A stretch of 64,000 nt of DNA, taken from NCBI GenBank assembly GCA_008933995.1, contig WARS01000007.1, forward strand, positions 6,754,923-6,818,922, in the 5' to 3' direction. Below are positions 28,601-39,000 of the stretch, in pieces (within the stretch, counting starts at the first letter, position 1; the number at the start of each line of letters is the position of its first letter). Origin of the DNA: Datnioides undecimradiatus (lineage: Eukaryota; Chordata; Actinopteri; Lobotiformes; Datnioididae). The notes under the pieces were generated by a model. The model was given only the letters and a program-made list of their open reading frames with translations, was not told the origin of the DNA and ran no database searches. Position numbers and translations under genes: made by a program.

Positions 28601-31600
28601 GCTTTTGCCAGCATGTGTATGTCCACATTTACTGTGCAGTTAAAGACAGTGCTGTTATACTTATGAGGTCGCTGCATGAGACGAGAGGCAAAGAATCCAA
28701 TTACAAATTTAATGAATAGGAAAACAGCTGCAGCTAGTACTTCATGTTAACTGAAGTGGCCGTGATGGCATGTACTTACCGTACTGTCTTCAGTAATGTA
28801 ACGTGTCTATGTTAATGAAAGATACAAACCTAATGTGAAAAATATCCGTATCAAATCTTTTGTCGTTGTATGTATAGAAGGAATTTGTTCTCACCTGCAG
28901 AAACGTTTAGGAAAGCTGATTTGAACTAAAATAGTTCTTTATTTATGTCAAGGCTTTTAGGACTCATTTTGGAACAAATGAATTGATGAATTGAATTCAT
29001 TAGATAATGATTTTATTGTAAGGTGCCTGTGGTGTTTTTAATGACTTGACTACCTGACTGTGCTGACAGTGATCATCTCTAACCCTGGCAGAGTAGCCTG
29101 AGAAAAAAAACACAACGGCACAAAAATATAGTTAACGTCCTTTTGGGAGGAACAGTTTTGATCGGGGTGGCACAGCGCCATGCAGGCGATGAATGAAGAA
29201 AGGCGGACAGAAAGAAAGCCTGAGGTCCCCAGAAACAAGTCCTCCGGGGCAGATAAACCTGAAGCAGTCTGGGCTAAAATGTGAGCCGTGACACACTGGA
29301 CTGAGACCAGACTTCAAAACAAATCAATCACTTTAAAGTAAACAAAAGCTTAACAGGTCGTGCGGGTCCTGACAGACGGAGGCTGGTGGGAGTTTAAAAG
29401 TGAGGGCATGGTTCACACACGCAGACAAGGAAAAAAAAAAAAAAAAACAGAAAACAAAATTAATGCACAGGCTTTCCCCCTGGCTGTCTCGTGTGTTAAG
29501 TTCTGTTAGTCATAACACAGTTGTCACCTCGGGTCCTTTATCAGTCAAGTTCAGCCAAACCAGCAAAGATAAGCATTGGCACATGTTCATCATCATGGAG
29601 GTCGATCATGAACGTGTCAGGGCCTGTTCATTTCAACCTATCACGCTCTTCATTTGAACATATCACACTATTTCAACTTATCATACCATTCACTTTAAGA
29701 CCTGTGCATTTCATCAAGCAGGGTCATTCTTTTAAGAGACCAGGTTTCAAAATTGTGGAAGGCTCCAGCAGTGACTCCAACTCCAAAACCAAGAGATGGT
29801 GTTATATAGTTCAGTTTATCACATTTGCGTGTCAGGGATCATGTACAAAAACACTATTCCTATAAACTGAAATCAACATTTTTTCGCCAAAAATGTCTGT
29901 TGCAAAATCCTCTTATAAAGTAATCCATGACTTTATCCTACAGAACTGTATTGTCTTCCCAAAAAACATAACAGCCATGCTCTTGCACTTGACAATTTCT
30001 TCATCGCAAGGACTGAACCAGGTGGAGTTTAACCCAAAACGACTAGTTAATAACAACCACACTTTATTAAGTGCGCAGGCTTTATCACATCAATGTGTAA
30101 TTACAAACAGAAAAATACAAGACTGATTTGTTCCTGCTTTTTTTCCCCCATTTTAATGAAGACACACATTAGAAAATGCACTGGGGAGTTGACTGAAGTG
30201 GGGGTGTGAATGGCATTTTAAGTGCTGTTTAAGACCACGTGGTGCACCTTGCTGATGTCATACGCAGGCCAATAAAAAAAGCAGATAGAGTACAGAACAG
30301 TCCGTCTGTGTGAAAGTCACAAAATTATGTTTAAAATGTCGTTAATTTCTTATGTGGCAAGAAAAACAATGTCCCTTTACTCTGAAGTAAAACAGGAGAG
30401 TGTGTGGCAAGGACAAGAATTAGGTCTGTGTGCGTGTGTTTCGCCGGTATGAAACAACATTGCATCACCTGGCATCTGTTTTGTGGAACACAAGCGTATT
30501 AAGGCAGTTACACATGTCACAGCTGCGGCAGTTAAAACTGGCCTCCTGGCTCCACCTTGACTTTTTTTTTTTTTTTTTTTTTAATGATGAATTACAATAA
30601 TATGATAGTTTTAATGTGTCCCACAGGGCAAATGGTTGCCAAATAAAGTCAGGCCCTGCTATTAGACACCAATGTGCACCAGATTTAGGTCTGCATGCCT
30701 GCCAGGACTGAAGACACCCAGCCAAACATGTGCCAAGTGCTGTTACTGAACCCTCTGCCCATAACCATTGTCTGGAGACAGCAGGAACGCATGGCTGCTA
30801 CTCTGAGAAGACAAGCAGTACAACAAGACTAAACAACAGTTCACACAACACATACACTCACAAACTAACAAAACCCTACCGTGGTAATCACCTTTATAAA
30901 AATTCCATGAAATATGATCAATACTGTGAGAGTAACTTATCATGGTACCATGGTTACCCTAGCAGTGCATTGCAAACAGCTATAATATTATGTTTATAAT
31001 AACACTGTATCAGATGACAATGTGAAAACAATGTGATCATAGTAATGAACCTACAGAGAATTATCACATGAATCTGCAGCTCAGCCAGGCTGTACAGGGC
31101 TTTATACTGAGTTTTAGTCATGTGAAGGCAACATAAACCAGATGTTTTCCCCTTTCTTCCTAAGATATAAGCCTTGTGTGTGACACATTACAGTTATTTG
31201 TGGTGGAATAAAAAAACCTTTAACTTTATTTTCCAATGTTTATTATTATATATATTTTTAGTTTTTCCCACTGATTTCAGGTAACGTAAGACACTGGAGC
31301 ACTGATGCACTGATCATCCTGTCAGACAGAGAGTGTGTTCTGCTATAGAGCACATAGAGTTACTGCAATTACTGCTGCTGGACAGTGACACACATATAGT
31401 CTACATGTGCATAGAATGAGGTTTGGTCATAGTTGCAGAGAAAGAGATGGATCATGAAGCTTAGTGTAACTTAATACTGTAGTTGTCTGGTTTATCAGTG
31501 AAGTGTAGAAACCTATGCTGCAGACAGGAGTCTCTGTTAACAGTGACAGTTTGTCAGTAGTCTCACAGGAGTGGGTGGATGCACATCAGTAGATCTGTCC

Positions 31601-34600
31601 TATGTATGCTTGTCTCCTGTATGAAACACCTGAATCCTGCATTTTTAGAAACTATGATGAACAGGTCATTAGCCACATCCCAGAGGCGCTGTCTCACCCT
31701 GGTCCTCCCCTCCTTGCAGATTTTATCCATTCGTTCAGTGCTCTTTTCTGTGTAGTTTGTGGTTATGTTAACTCTATCTAATATCATTGTAAAGGTTTTT
31801 TATAATTATTACATATAAACTATCCCGGCCCTTCCAATAAGAGTTGCTCGGCATTTAGCGTGATGTCATTGTATAGAGTTTCTCTCAGCCTTCCCACATT
31901 CTGACTGACTGCCAGCATCCCTGGTTTCAGCTCATTTTTTCCCAGCCGTCTACACAATTTTACTGTTTACTCATAGCATCATATTCGGTCGCAGCCGGCA
32001 GCTGTTGTCAATGGAAAGGGTTTGACCTACTGTCGGTTACCTACCAGCAGACAGGTAGTTCCCTCTAAACAGCTAAAACAGGGTGAATATTGGGCTTTCA
32101 TTCACCACGTGGCCAGAAACATAACCGAATTATAATATTTGATGTGTAAATAAGTAACTGTTTGCTAACAAGTTTGCCAAAACTTAAAATGCGATGACAT
32201 GCCTGTGTTGTATTCACAACTTTTTTTTACTGCGGTAAAAGAGTAAAACCTTACAGATTTTTTTTTTTTTTTTTTTACAAACAGCTTATAGCTCAATTTT
32301 TATTAGAAATCCTGTTTTTAATTGATTTTATTGAGATGTAACTGCCTGTGGTAATGGCACAGTTTGCAATCAGTTTGTTGACACATAACTTTATTTTCTG
32401 CAATGAAAGTTTGAAGCTCTGCTTGCTAACCACAACAACAACAACAACAACAACAACAACACAACAGCAAAGTAGTCTGTTACATGTGCAAAATGTCTAA
32501 TGCGTATCAGTGTTTGAAAGGACTGGTTGATAAGTGAACAATTATGCCTTTTCACAGCGGAAAGTTTGACTTGTCTTAGTAGGAAAAGCACAGGTGTTGC
32601 TAATAACATTAACAACGGCTCAGTTCTTTTCGAGTGTCCCAGTAAATCATGACAGTGAGCCAGCATGAACAACATCAAGATCCTGAAACCAAAGCAGCGA
32701 AATGGAACTCAATCATTATTCATTACAAGACTTATACCTGCCTTTTCCTACTGTGACATGTCAAAATATCTCTGTGAACAAGGCTTTTTGTGAATTGATG
32801 TGCTCCAAATCTGTTAGTCCAGCTGTTTAGTGCCACTTTGCGCCATGCATTTGTTTTTTATCATGTGATTTCTGTGATTTAACAATACTGAAAGTACCCT
32901 GTACCTGTTGTGATCTCTAGATTGCCACTTTAAGGTTGAGTTGCAGACCCATGGTGTAAAAGCACAGAGTAAGAGACATTCACAGTTTACCAGTTGCACT
33001 GTTAAACTAATTGTACGTTACAGCTGCATGGTACTTACATGGGCGAATGTTTTAAATCAAACTAAATATGGTTGTTCAACAAGTAAGAATGCAAACCGAC
33101 ACACACTCAAATAAAAAGGAACATTACTGCTGACAGCTTAAGCAGGTACTACCTGCGACACCAGGTGCACATTGTCACCATTAGCTCTTTTATTACACCA
33201 CAAGGCAGGTGTTTAACATTTGCAAGATACAATGAAACTTCCAAGTGAATGGGCACAATACTGTGTGTCAACACATGAGCCGAAGCTGAACCACAAACAG
33301 CATAAGTTTGGGACAAAACACCAGATCATTAAATTGCCCTTTCCACATAAATCTGTGACTGCATGTCCTACAGGCTGTAATGTGTCTGCAGGCTCTTTGC
33401 GGTGACTGAGCGATGGGAGACACGTTGAAAAACAACACTACAAAAGTGGCCACTGAGGTAACACTGTAAATTTTAAAAAGAAATAAAAATAAAAAGCCCT
33501 TTCTTTCATTCATCTTTAGCGCCAAACATCAGAGGAACTTTGTCTGGACACTATCGACCCACTCTATCTGCCATCTGGTTCCAGTTGGCTTGAGGAGAGA
33601 TTACAGACAGGGAAGAAGGTTCTGGTCCAACATGTGGTTTGCACCTAGCCCTCTCCACCCGCCTTTGTTCACACAAAGCTAACCACAAGCTGTAACCGAC
33701 TCCACACCCAGAACCAGACCGATGACCCTGTGTGTACTGAAGGGAACGTTACACCACGCATGCCGCAGCATGTGGGCCTCCGCCTGGTTAAGACTGGTTA
33801 ATGGGCTCCAGATCAGGGCTCACCACGCACTAAGGCCTGGGATCACGTTTCATTGGACACAGATGGCTGCTTATGGATCTGGCATTATATTGGCAATGAC
33901 ATCATGAGCTCAACCTGCTGGAAGAGCAAGAGTGTCTCAGTGACAATGCTGACACTTTTGATCTGGTTTGACTCGACGGCTTGGTGATATGACATAAGTG
34001 TTGCAAAGTGCACCAAAATGACAGAGACAGGGAAAAAAAACAACTTTCTTGACCCACAGTTTGAAATTCATACTGATGTTCATTTAATGAGTGTTTCAAC
34101 CAAACTGAGCATTTAAATTGTAACTTCTAAACTGCACTGTGCATTACACTAACGATGAAAACATCTCAGATTACCACAGGAAATATCATTAGGTTTTTAA
34201 AATGCTCATCCTTTTGGGAACACGTATCTGATCATTCAGTAACAAAACAATTGGATCAATGACAGTGATTACACAGGGGGAAAGTTGGCTGGTCACTTGA
34301 AACATAAACCTCATATCAAGTCATTTCAATTTGTATGTTTTAGATATCCTTTCATTGACTCAGTGGTTGGTTAAAAAGACATTTCAATCCAAGGGTGGAC
34401 GCTAAAGTTCAGCTTTATGGAACAAACCATTTCATTATCGATTAAGCTGCCAATTATTCGTTTAATGTTTTATCCTATCTGCAGTCAGTTCTCATAAAAA
34501 AAATGCCAGTAATGTTTAGTAACACAATTGCTGCCGAGCAATTTTCTGTCAATCAACTAATCATTAAAGCCTCAGTCAGGATCTCAGCTAAATGTACTTA

Positions 34601-37600
34601 GGAATAATCCTCTGGGGATCATGATCCACATCAAATTTCATGGCACTCTGGCTGGTAGTTTGAAATATTTTCTGATATTTCAAAGGACAGACCATCCTTA
34701 GACTTCACCGCAAGCAGAGCCAAACTTTTTTGAAGTTGGATAATCTAAAGCACATTTATGTCATCCATGGTATACATGATTGAAAATATAAAAAAGGGTT
34801 TACGGCTATGTCTGTGAAATAATGCCCCTCGAAATTCCCAAAGGGCTTGAGAGACATGAAAAGAGTCCACTGACACTCACACACAGAAGGTCAAGAAGGT
34901 TAGTCAGCAATTTCCACTTCTAAGGAGAGTGTGTTAGTGCTGGCACAGCAGTTAAGTAAGTGGATGGGTGATGCTGAGAGGGATGGAGACACACAGGCGA
35001 ACCTCTTTTAAGAATCACAAAACTCTTCCCAACAGCTGCTCTGCATACTGTGCTCTGCTGATGCCCATCTCATAGGGTCAGAGGTTACAGTAAGCTATTC
35101 GTGACATATGGGAGTCACATATCACAGCTAGATATGGCTGACTGGATGGAGGGATGAATGGATGCAAAAGAACAGAAACACCTGATGCTAAAGGTACGGG
35201 GCTAAAGGTCAAAGGCAAAGAGAAGACATCCACATCCTCGACTCACTGACACTACACTATACAGACAATTGCTTGAAGAACACAAGTTCAGAACCATGTT
35301 TTGTCCACCAGGTCACTGGATTAAAGCCAGTTAGGTTATTAGATATCTTCAATAGATGGGGCTAGCCTCGAATAGATCATGGAAAGGGTCCATAAAGGAA
35401 ATAAAGGAAATCTGTCCCCTGGAGAGGACAACTGGTAAAAAAAAAAAAATAAATGTAATGGGAATTCCCCAATTAGTTTTTTACAGTTTTGAGTTAAAGT
35501 GGAGATTTCAACCTGGATGTAGTGTTGAAGGAAAAGCCAAAAACCTTAGGAGTTCTCCTCAGGGGATGTGGATATCCACACGAATTTCAAGAAAATCTGA
35601 CCATTAGTTTTCGATATCTCCTAAGCAAAACAATATCACACCACATTAATTAGGCCTTTATGATCTTGTTGCACATACAGTACCATCTTCTTCCTCAGTG
35701 GTTCCTCAGTCGTGAATGCCATCAACTTCTTGGCACAATGCAATCAGCTCCTAATATCTGTATAACAGCAGTAGATGGTATAATTTCTGATATAATTTGC
35801 CCTACGTGAAATGAAAACCTGGCTACCATCTACAAATCTTCCTCTAAACTAAAGCGTTTAAGCAACTAATCACCATCCTCATGCCACATGGTGGGACAAT
35901 AAAAGTATCCTCCACACACTCGTGTCAGATGGTCTGTACAGATTTATCTATTCTCCACGGGACTTTTTGATGCACGCTGCACTCAGCCCACAAAGATAGA
36001 CTTCAAAGTCGAATCAGAGCTGGTATGACTAATGACAGAAGAGATAAATCACTTGCGTTTTGGGTTAAAAGTCATTATGTGAATGAATGCAGTTTGTCAA
36101 ACCAGAGTTAGGAGGAATGCTTCATGTACAGTATACGTGATTCATTGCAGTCATTTAGGGTTCAAATACAAAGGTGACTGACTCCTGTACAACACAGGAG
36201 GATACTTAGTAGATGCTTCTTTCCTTTTCTTTAAACCTCTCTAATCTAAATATAAATTTGAAAGGTGCTTTGTACAAGCACAATGCTTTTCTGCTGGGTG
36301 CGTCACCATAAGATCTTTCAAACACATGAGAAAAATGCATTTTTAATACTTGATTGGTTTCTAAATGGAGGTATATGGAGTAAAACTGCAGTGACTTCTG
36401 CTAAATTTACAGCAGTTGTTGAAAGGTTGAAATTTATTTCCAAGTCACCAGGAATTGATTTATATTGAAGTTCTAATTGGGTTTTTGCCAATATGCAAAT
36501 AACTTCTCAAAGTCTACCAAGGAAGTTGGCATCTAATCAAATGACTTTGTGAACCAGTCTCAAGACAGTGATGTGGAGCAAGGAAATGTTTAACTGTGGA
36601 AACTACACAATAATGATAAACGCAGAGTAGAGTGCAGCCGTATTACATAACCATCAGCCTGTTCAGTGATATGACAGTTTACACAAGGCTTTCATGCTCT
36701 GCCATCTACAGTAACTCTCTGAAAACACACAAAACGTTCAACAGGCTGGGTTCAATCAACACGCTGCGGGATTTGTCTGTCACCCCACTGGCCTAATCCA
36801 AACTCTCAGCTGGTCCCGTGCCGTCCAGTGTCTCCTGTGTGGCTTTAACATACAGTTGAAGGCAACGTGGAAACGTGACAACGACTGAACTGGAAAATAA
36901 ACAATGTGCAATGCTGTGGAATCCAGACATGACATACACAGGCGCCTGGCAGAGCTCCGATTTAGGATCAATTTCAACAAGCCATGGATGGATTAAAGAA
37001 CCTCAATACAGCTCATAAACCTGACGTGAAGCTACACCATGTACAGCACCGTCGCTGAATCAACAGTCCTGATAAAACAAACAAAGCAGATCCAGACACT
37101 GAAAACACTGATGAGACAACAGTGCTGGCTGTGGAAAACCATGTTGTGATTAACTAAGTCTGCCTGGCAGCTTGAAAGCATTCCATGTGATTTAATAACT
37201 GCAGATACGTTTTGGCTTCAGTTCCCACATGTGTTTCATGCAAAACTAAAGACATTTTGTGTGCATGATGTATGCAGCAAGTCCAAACATCTCTATCAGT
37301 AGAACCGTGGGAGTTCCTTTTTTTTTATCCACCACCAGAGGAGAGATAGATTTTATCTTGGCTGAAGATGATGAAAGACTTTGGCACCTTTGACAATGGC
37401 CAAGTGGTTCTTTTGAAAATTAATTTTCACATTGGAAGGAATGACAGAGGTAATAACAGAAATTTAAGGTTGTTTATGGTTGTAAAGTCAGTGAGGCCTT
37501 TTACAGTGTCAACATTAATGAAACACCTCAGATATTGGTTTAGAGGGCTTTGAATTTAAGAGGGGACTTATTGATGCTGAATAAACATCAGCAGGCTGCT

Positions 37601-38641
37601 AATCTGAAGTACAAAGTGCTCTAAAAACAGTTCTTAATTAGGGCTTTTCTTTCTTCTTTGAGAATCAGTTTTAGTAATTGTAGAATAAGCCATTAAACAC
37701 AATTGGCCTGGAGTGTAAATAGCTAAAGCCTTACAGTTTGACTGTGGTCTGAGTTCAGTCATCCCAGCTTGCCAAACAAAGTCAGCCACTCGGTCTACAA
37801 GTGTTTCGGGCTCACTCTCACAACGGAGAGTGATGAGAGGAAAACATAAAGAGCGCTGCAGCATCCAAGTTGGACAGACTCAGGTCGTGAGGGACGGCTG
37901 CTGGGGAGCCGAAGGGTTTCTTGTGGACACAAACTGCGCTGAACAAATGATGTAATGAGCTCCAGCTGATCTAATCTGACGCGTATGTGTTGTGACTAGG
38001 TGTTAATGAGGAGCCTTCAAAGGTGATGTAGCTCTGTTATTATTAATGGCACGAATGGCAAACTGATCGTTTATGGCTCCTCAAGGGAAAAATAATGATT
38101 TTAGCTTACATGACGGTGAATTTTAGTGGATATTTCTGAAATTAAGTTAACAGGAAAAAAATGCATATTTGCCCAAACTTTCTCTATATTGAAGAGGTGT
38201 ATGGATTTCCATAATGCTTAAAGCAATGAAAGATTTAGTTGAAAGGCAAACAACAAACAAAAAACAGTTGTGGAGTGTTTTGGTGCTTTCTTGCCTCAAA
38301 TAACTGATGACAACCACCATATCTAATATTCAGTTGGTTGCTGGTCAAATAATATCAGTGTTTGTTTTGACTCAGCCCCGTTTCCACTAAAATTAACAAA
38401 GTTTAAATCTAGCCAGATATGTTTTTAACCTTTTCCCAACTTTCCACAAACAAAGCAGCGCGTTTCTCCTTCGCTGACGTTTCACCTCAGGATCTACAGG
38501 TGTGACTTGACTCTTACCTGTCTGCAGCATCCCGGAACCAGACTCGCCTCCAAAATCCACCGGTGCATCGTCAGGTGAGGCGCTGCTCGTCGTGATGAGC
38601 CCGACCAGGCAAACTGTCCATTTTACCAACCAGCAGAGCAT
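4562..38641 (-). CDS. TSPN/laminin-G-domain secreted protein, 5' part, spliced (unidentified)
   Basis: Six exons join in frame (840 nt, 280 codons) with matching phases. Residues 1-22 are a signal peptide (hydrophobic TVCLVGLITTSS), followed by an acidic linker (about 23-42), two N-glycosylation sequons (NSS and NTS at 56-61), and a TSPN domain from about 43 to 236. The domain has WHHVAVSVSAKRLALYVDC near 155-173 and Cys at 69, 173, 228 and 235. That Cys layout and the CxxHxPxC end resemble the N-propeptide of collagens V/XI, while WHHVAVSVSA..L.VDC also resembles NELL-type proteins. No Gly-X-Y repeat or VWC module lies in the window, so the symbol is left open. The gene continues past the left edge and lies head to tail with cacna1b. 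Confidence 0.85.
5013..5147 (-). CDS. TSPN gene exon 5: end of TSPN domain
   Basis: Forty-five codons, GHLRQLTFLMSDPDAAQLQC then SHHPPRCGEATSKQHRSSRT and NSALQ. PFE|GHLRQLTF is the typical last strand of the fold. The pair C-SHHPPR-C closes the domain much as CEHYSPDC does in fibrillar collagen V. After it the sequence becomes a basic, Ser-rich linker. The acceptor is CTCTGCAG and the donor CAG|GTGAGG, both phase 0. Confidence 0.9.
6669..6676. repeat. target-site duplication ATATAAAT, left copy
   Basis: Eight-base direct repeat abutting the left inverted repeat of the hAT-type element, identical to 7545-7552. Confidence 0.82.
6677..7544. mobile_element. non-autonomous hAT-type DNA transposon (868 bp)
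   Basis: The element starts TAGGGGTGGGACT (6677-6689) and ends with its exact inverse AGTCCCACCCCTA (7532-7544), 13-bp perfect terminal inverted repeats. It is flanked by a perfect 8-bp duplication ATATAAAT (6669-6676 and 7545-7552), the target-site size of the hAT superfamily. Both ends are rich in TTAATCG-type motifs. There is no transposase reading frame, so it must have moved with a transposase supplied by another element. It sits in intron 4 of the TSPN gene. The perfect TSD suggests a fairly recent insertion. Confidence 0.85.
7545..7552. repeat. target-site duplication ATATAAAT, right copy
   Basis: Eight-base direct repeat abutting the right inverted repeat of the hAT-type element, identical to 6669-6676. 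Confidence 0.82.
7683..7745. repeat. degenerate dispersed fish repeat fragment
   Basis: The phrase ATGTTCTCCATGTGAGTTTC followed by CTCCCACAGTCCAAAGACAT is the recognisable core of a very common fish interspersed repeat. Only a short, diverged piece is present, in TSPN intron 4. Recognised from memory, not by search. Confidence 0.45.
8735..8927 (-). CDS. TSPN gene exon 4: TSPN domain core
   Basis: The 193-nt exon encodes (E)FPVSGLSDGKWHHVAVSVSA, KRLALYVDCSLLESVDWVQH and GMGISTDGLLMVGGIIEAFE, then TPFE. SDGKWHHVAVSV and LYVDC are the most conserved elements of the TSPN family. The Cys is the second of four. The acceptor is TCTGTCAG and the donor GAA|GTAAGT is perfect consensus. Confidence 0.92.
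8928..10529 (-). other. TSPN gene intron 3
   Basis: About 1.6 kb, AT rich, with an A21 tract at 9960-9980. No coding signal seen. Confidence 0.75.
9960..9980. repeat. poly(A) tract
   Basis: Twenty-one consecutive A in TSPN intron 3. No flanking duplication or retrogene body was recognised. Confidence 0.85.
10530..10688 (-). CDS. TSPN gene exon 3: TSPN domain core
   Basis: The 159-nt exon encodes (G)FADEFSLLVQLRSLQRDERS then VFTMLSPNSHVMLQLRISAY and AVIFIGTQQRHY. F-x-x-EFSLL-x-x-LR is the hallmark opening of the laminin-G-like fold in TSPN collagens. The acceptor is GTGTTTAG; the donor is ATGA|GTGAGG, phase 2. The intron before it is 153 bp. Confidence 0.88.
10842..10989 (-). CDS. TSPN gene exon 2: start of TSPN domain
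   Basis: The exon completes Asp and encodes EVNVLQELSLQLSNSSNTSM, TMDDSRCPVLQVGQYSTLAL and PLQQLLTD plus GG. The VNVLQELSL opening and the first conserved Cys (residue 69) before a beta strand are typical of TSPN domains in collagens and NELL-like proteins. There are two adjacent N-glycosylation sequons, NSS and NTS. The acceptor is CATTACAG and the donor GG|GTATGG. It is 148 nt and follows a 27.5-kb intron. Confidence 0.88.
11590..11848 (+). mobile_element. degraded Tc1/mariner-like 3' fragment
   Basis: The stretch ATCCAATACCTTTGGGATGA, then CCTCACTAATGCTC, GAGTGGAGGCTGTTTTAGCAG and a terminal CAGATACTTTCGGCCATG resembles the last third of fish Tc1 elements: the transposase C-terminal part around LWDE and the end TACTTTTGGCCATG. 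The reading frame is broken by several stops and the 5' part is missing, so it is a dead remnant in TSPN intron 1. Assignment is from memory of the family, without a search. Confidence 0.5.
13395..13580. repeat. dispersed repeat remnant (GATGAAGCCTCTTGGATGAG type)
   Basis: The phrases CTCATTCATCCAGGTCATAG, GATGAGCATGAACTGATGAAG and GATGAGAGGCAAAACAAG, then CCAAGTCCAGTTGC, form a string seen in many fish genomes as an interspersed repeat tail. No coding part is left. The element class is uncertain. Confidence 0.4.
19050..19335. repeat. MITE-like dispersed repeat (GCAACTAA...ATTGATG family)
   Basis: The block starts CTGCAGCAACTAACAATTAT and ends TAATCAATAACTAATTGATG, with internal TTTTGCTTAAAAATGACTTT. 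This is the layout of a common teleost MITE whose ends read AGAGCTGCAACTAATGATTA and TTGATTAATCG-like motifs. Diverged copy in TSPN intron 1. Confidence 0.45.
23637..24240. repeat. possible second hAT-like remnant
   Basis: The block opens with TAGGGATGGGTATCAC, a phrase common at hAT-derived element ends in fish. It contains GTGCTTTCACCAGATGTTTG, CTTACATGCAAAACACTTGG and GTGGCAACGAGCATTTACTG, reminiscent of transposon-derived sequence. No matching right end or duplication is found, so the boundaries are approximate. Confidence 0.25.
28369..28388. repeat. (GT)n microsatellite
   Basis: About ten GT units in TSPN intron 1. Confidence 0.85.
30562..30582. repeat. poly(T) tract
   Basis: Twenty-one consecutive T in TSPN intron 1. 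No attached retroelement was recognised. Confidence 0.85.
32432..32462. repeat. (CAA)n microsatellite
   Basis: About ten ACA/CAA trinucleotide units in TSPN intron 1. Confidence 0.88.
34430..34665. repeat. composite of dispersed repeat fragments
   Basis: TTTCATTATCGATTAAGCTG ... AATTTTCTGTCAATCAACTA (34430-34575) is a piece of the same MITE-like family as 19050-19335. It runs into AATCCTCTGGGGATCATGA and CAAATTTCATGGCA, a separate common fish repeat phrase that recurs at 58145-58200. Confidence 0.45.
38518..38641 (-). CDS. TSPN gene exon 1: signal peptide
   Basis: The start ATG has A at -3 (GGGAAGATGC). It encodes MLCWLVKWTVCLVGLITTSS, then ASPDDAPVDFGGESGSGMLQ and T, with one base left at the donor ACAG|GTAAGA. 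The first 20-22 residues have the basic/hydrophobic/polar pattern of a signal peptide, with cleavage likely near SSA-SP. The acidic Gly/Ser linker after it is low complexity. GC-rich, CpG-containing sequence lies just upstream, as expected at a first exon. Confidence 0.85.
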
Positions 38642-39000
38642 CTTCCCGGTAAATCACCTTTGTAATTAAGGCTTAAACACGTGCAAACGAGGCAAGACAA
38701 AGCGTGTTGCGTACAGAAAAGCAGCTCTAACGTGGCGCTCATCTGTTAAGAGTCAAAGAGAGAAACATTGTTTTTTTTTCCTCATTAACTTGAAGTGCGA
38801 TAAAGCCTAACTTCTCATCCTTCTTCCCCTCTCCTCCTCAGGCTGGAGCAGCTTCTCTCCTCCTGCAGCTGCATCACATCACCGAAGGGCCAAACGAGCC
38901 AACTCAAGCCACGCCCCCCTCTTCTAAAGTGGACCAATTAAAATCCTGCGGGGCCTCCGCCCGTTTTGTTTTACAGCCTGTCTGCACCACCTGATTTGCA
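38642..39000 (-). promoter_or_regulatory. putative promoter and 5' UTR of the TSPN gene
   Basis: Upstream of the start codon the sequence becomes locally GC rich. It contains a GC/CACC-box (plus strand CCACGCCCCCC around 38910-38920), a second GC box (CCTCCGCCCG around 38956-38965) and a CCAAT box (ACCAAT around 38934-38939). A CT-rich stretch lies at 38820-38850. There is no clear TATA box. Such a cluster fits a vertebrate TATA-less promoter. The start site cannot be placed. Confidence 0.4.

Larger units (their letters stand above)
10990..38517 (-). other. TSPN gene intron 1 (27.5 kb)
   Basis: A very long first intron bounded by GTAAGA and CATTACAG. It contains the Tc1-like remnant (11590-11848), dispersed repeat pieces (13395-13580, 19050-19335, 23637-24240, 34430-34665) and simple repeats. 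Open frames inside are short, AT driven and unlike known proteins. Long first introns often hold enhancers, but none can be pinpointed from one sequence. Confidence 0.75.

Noticed and set aside
29521-29865. 114-codon plus-strand frame in TSPN intron 1
   Set aside because: Low-information composition, no domain, no splice context.
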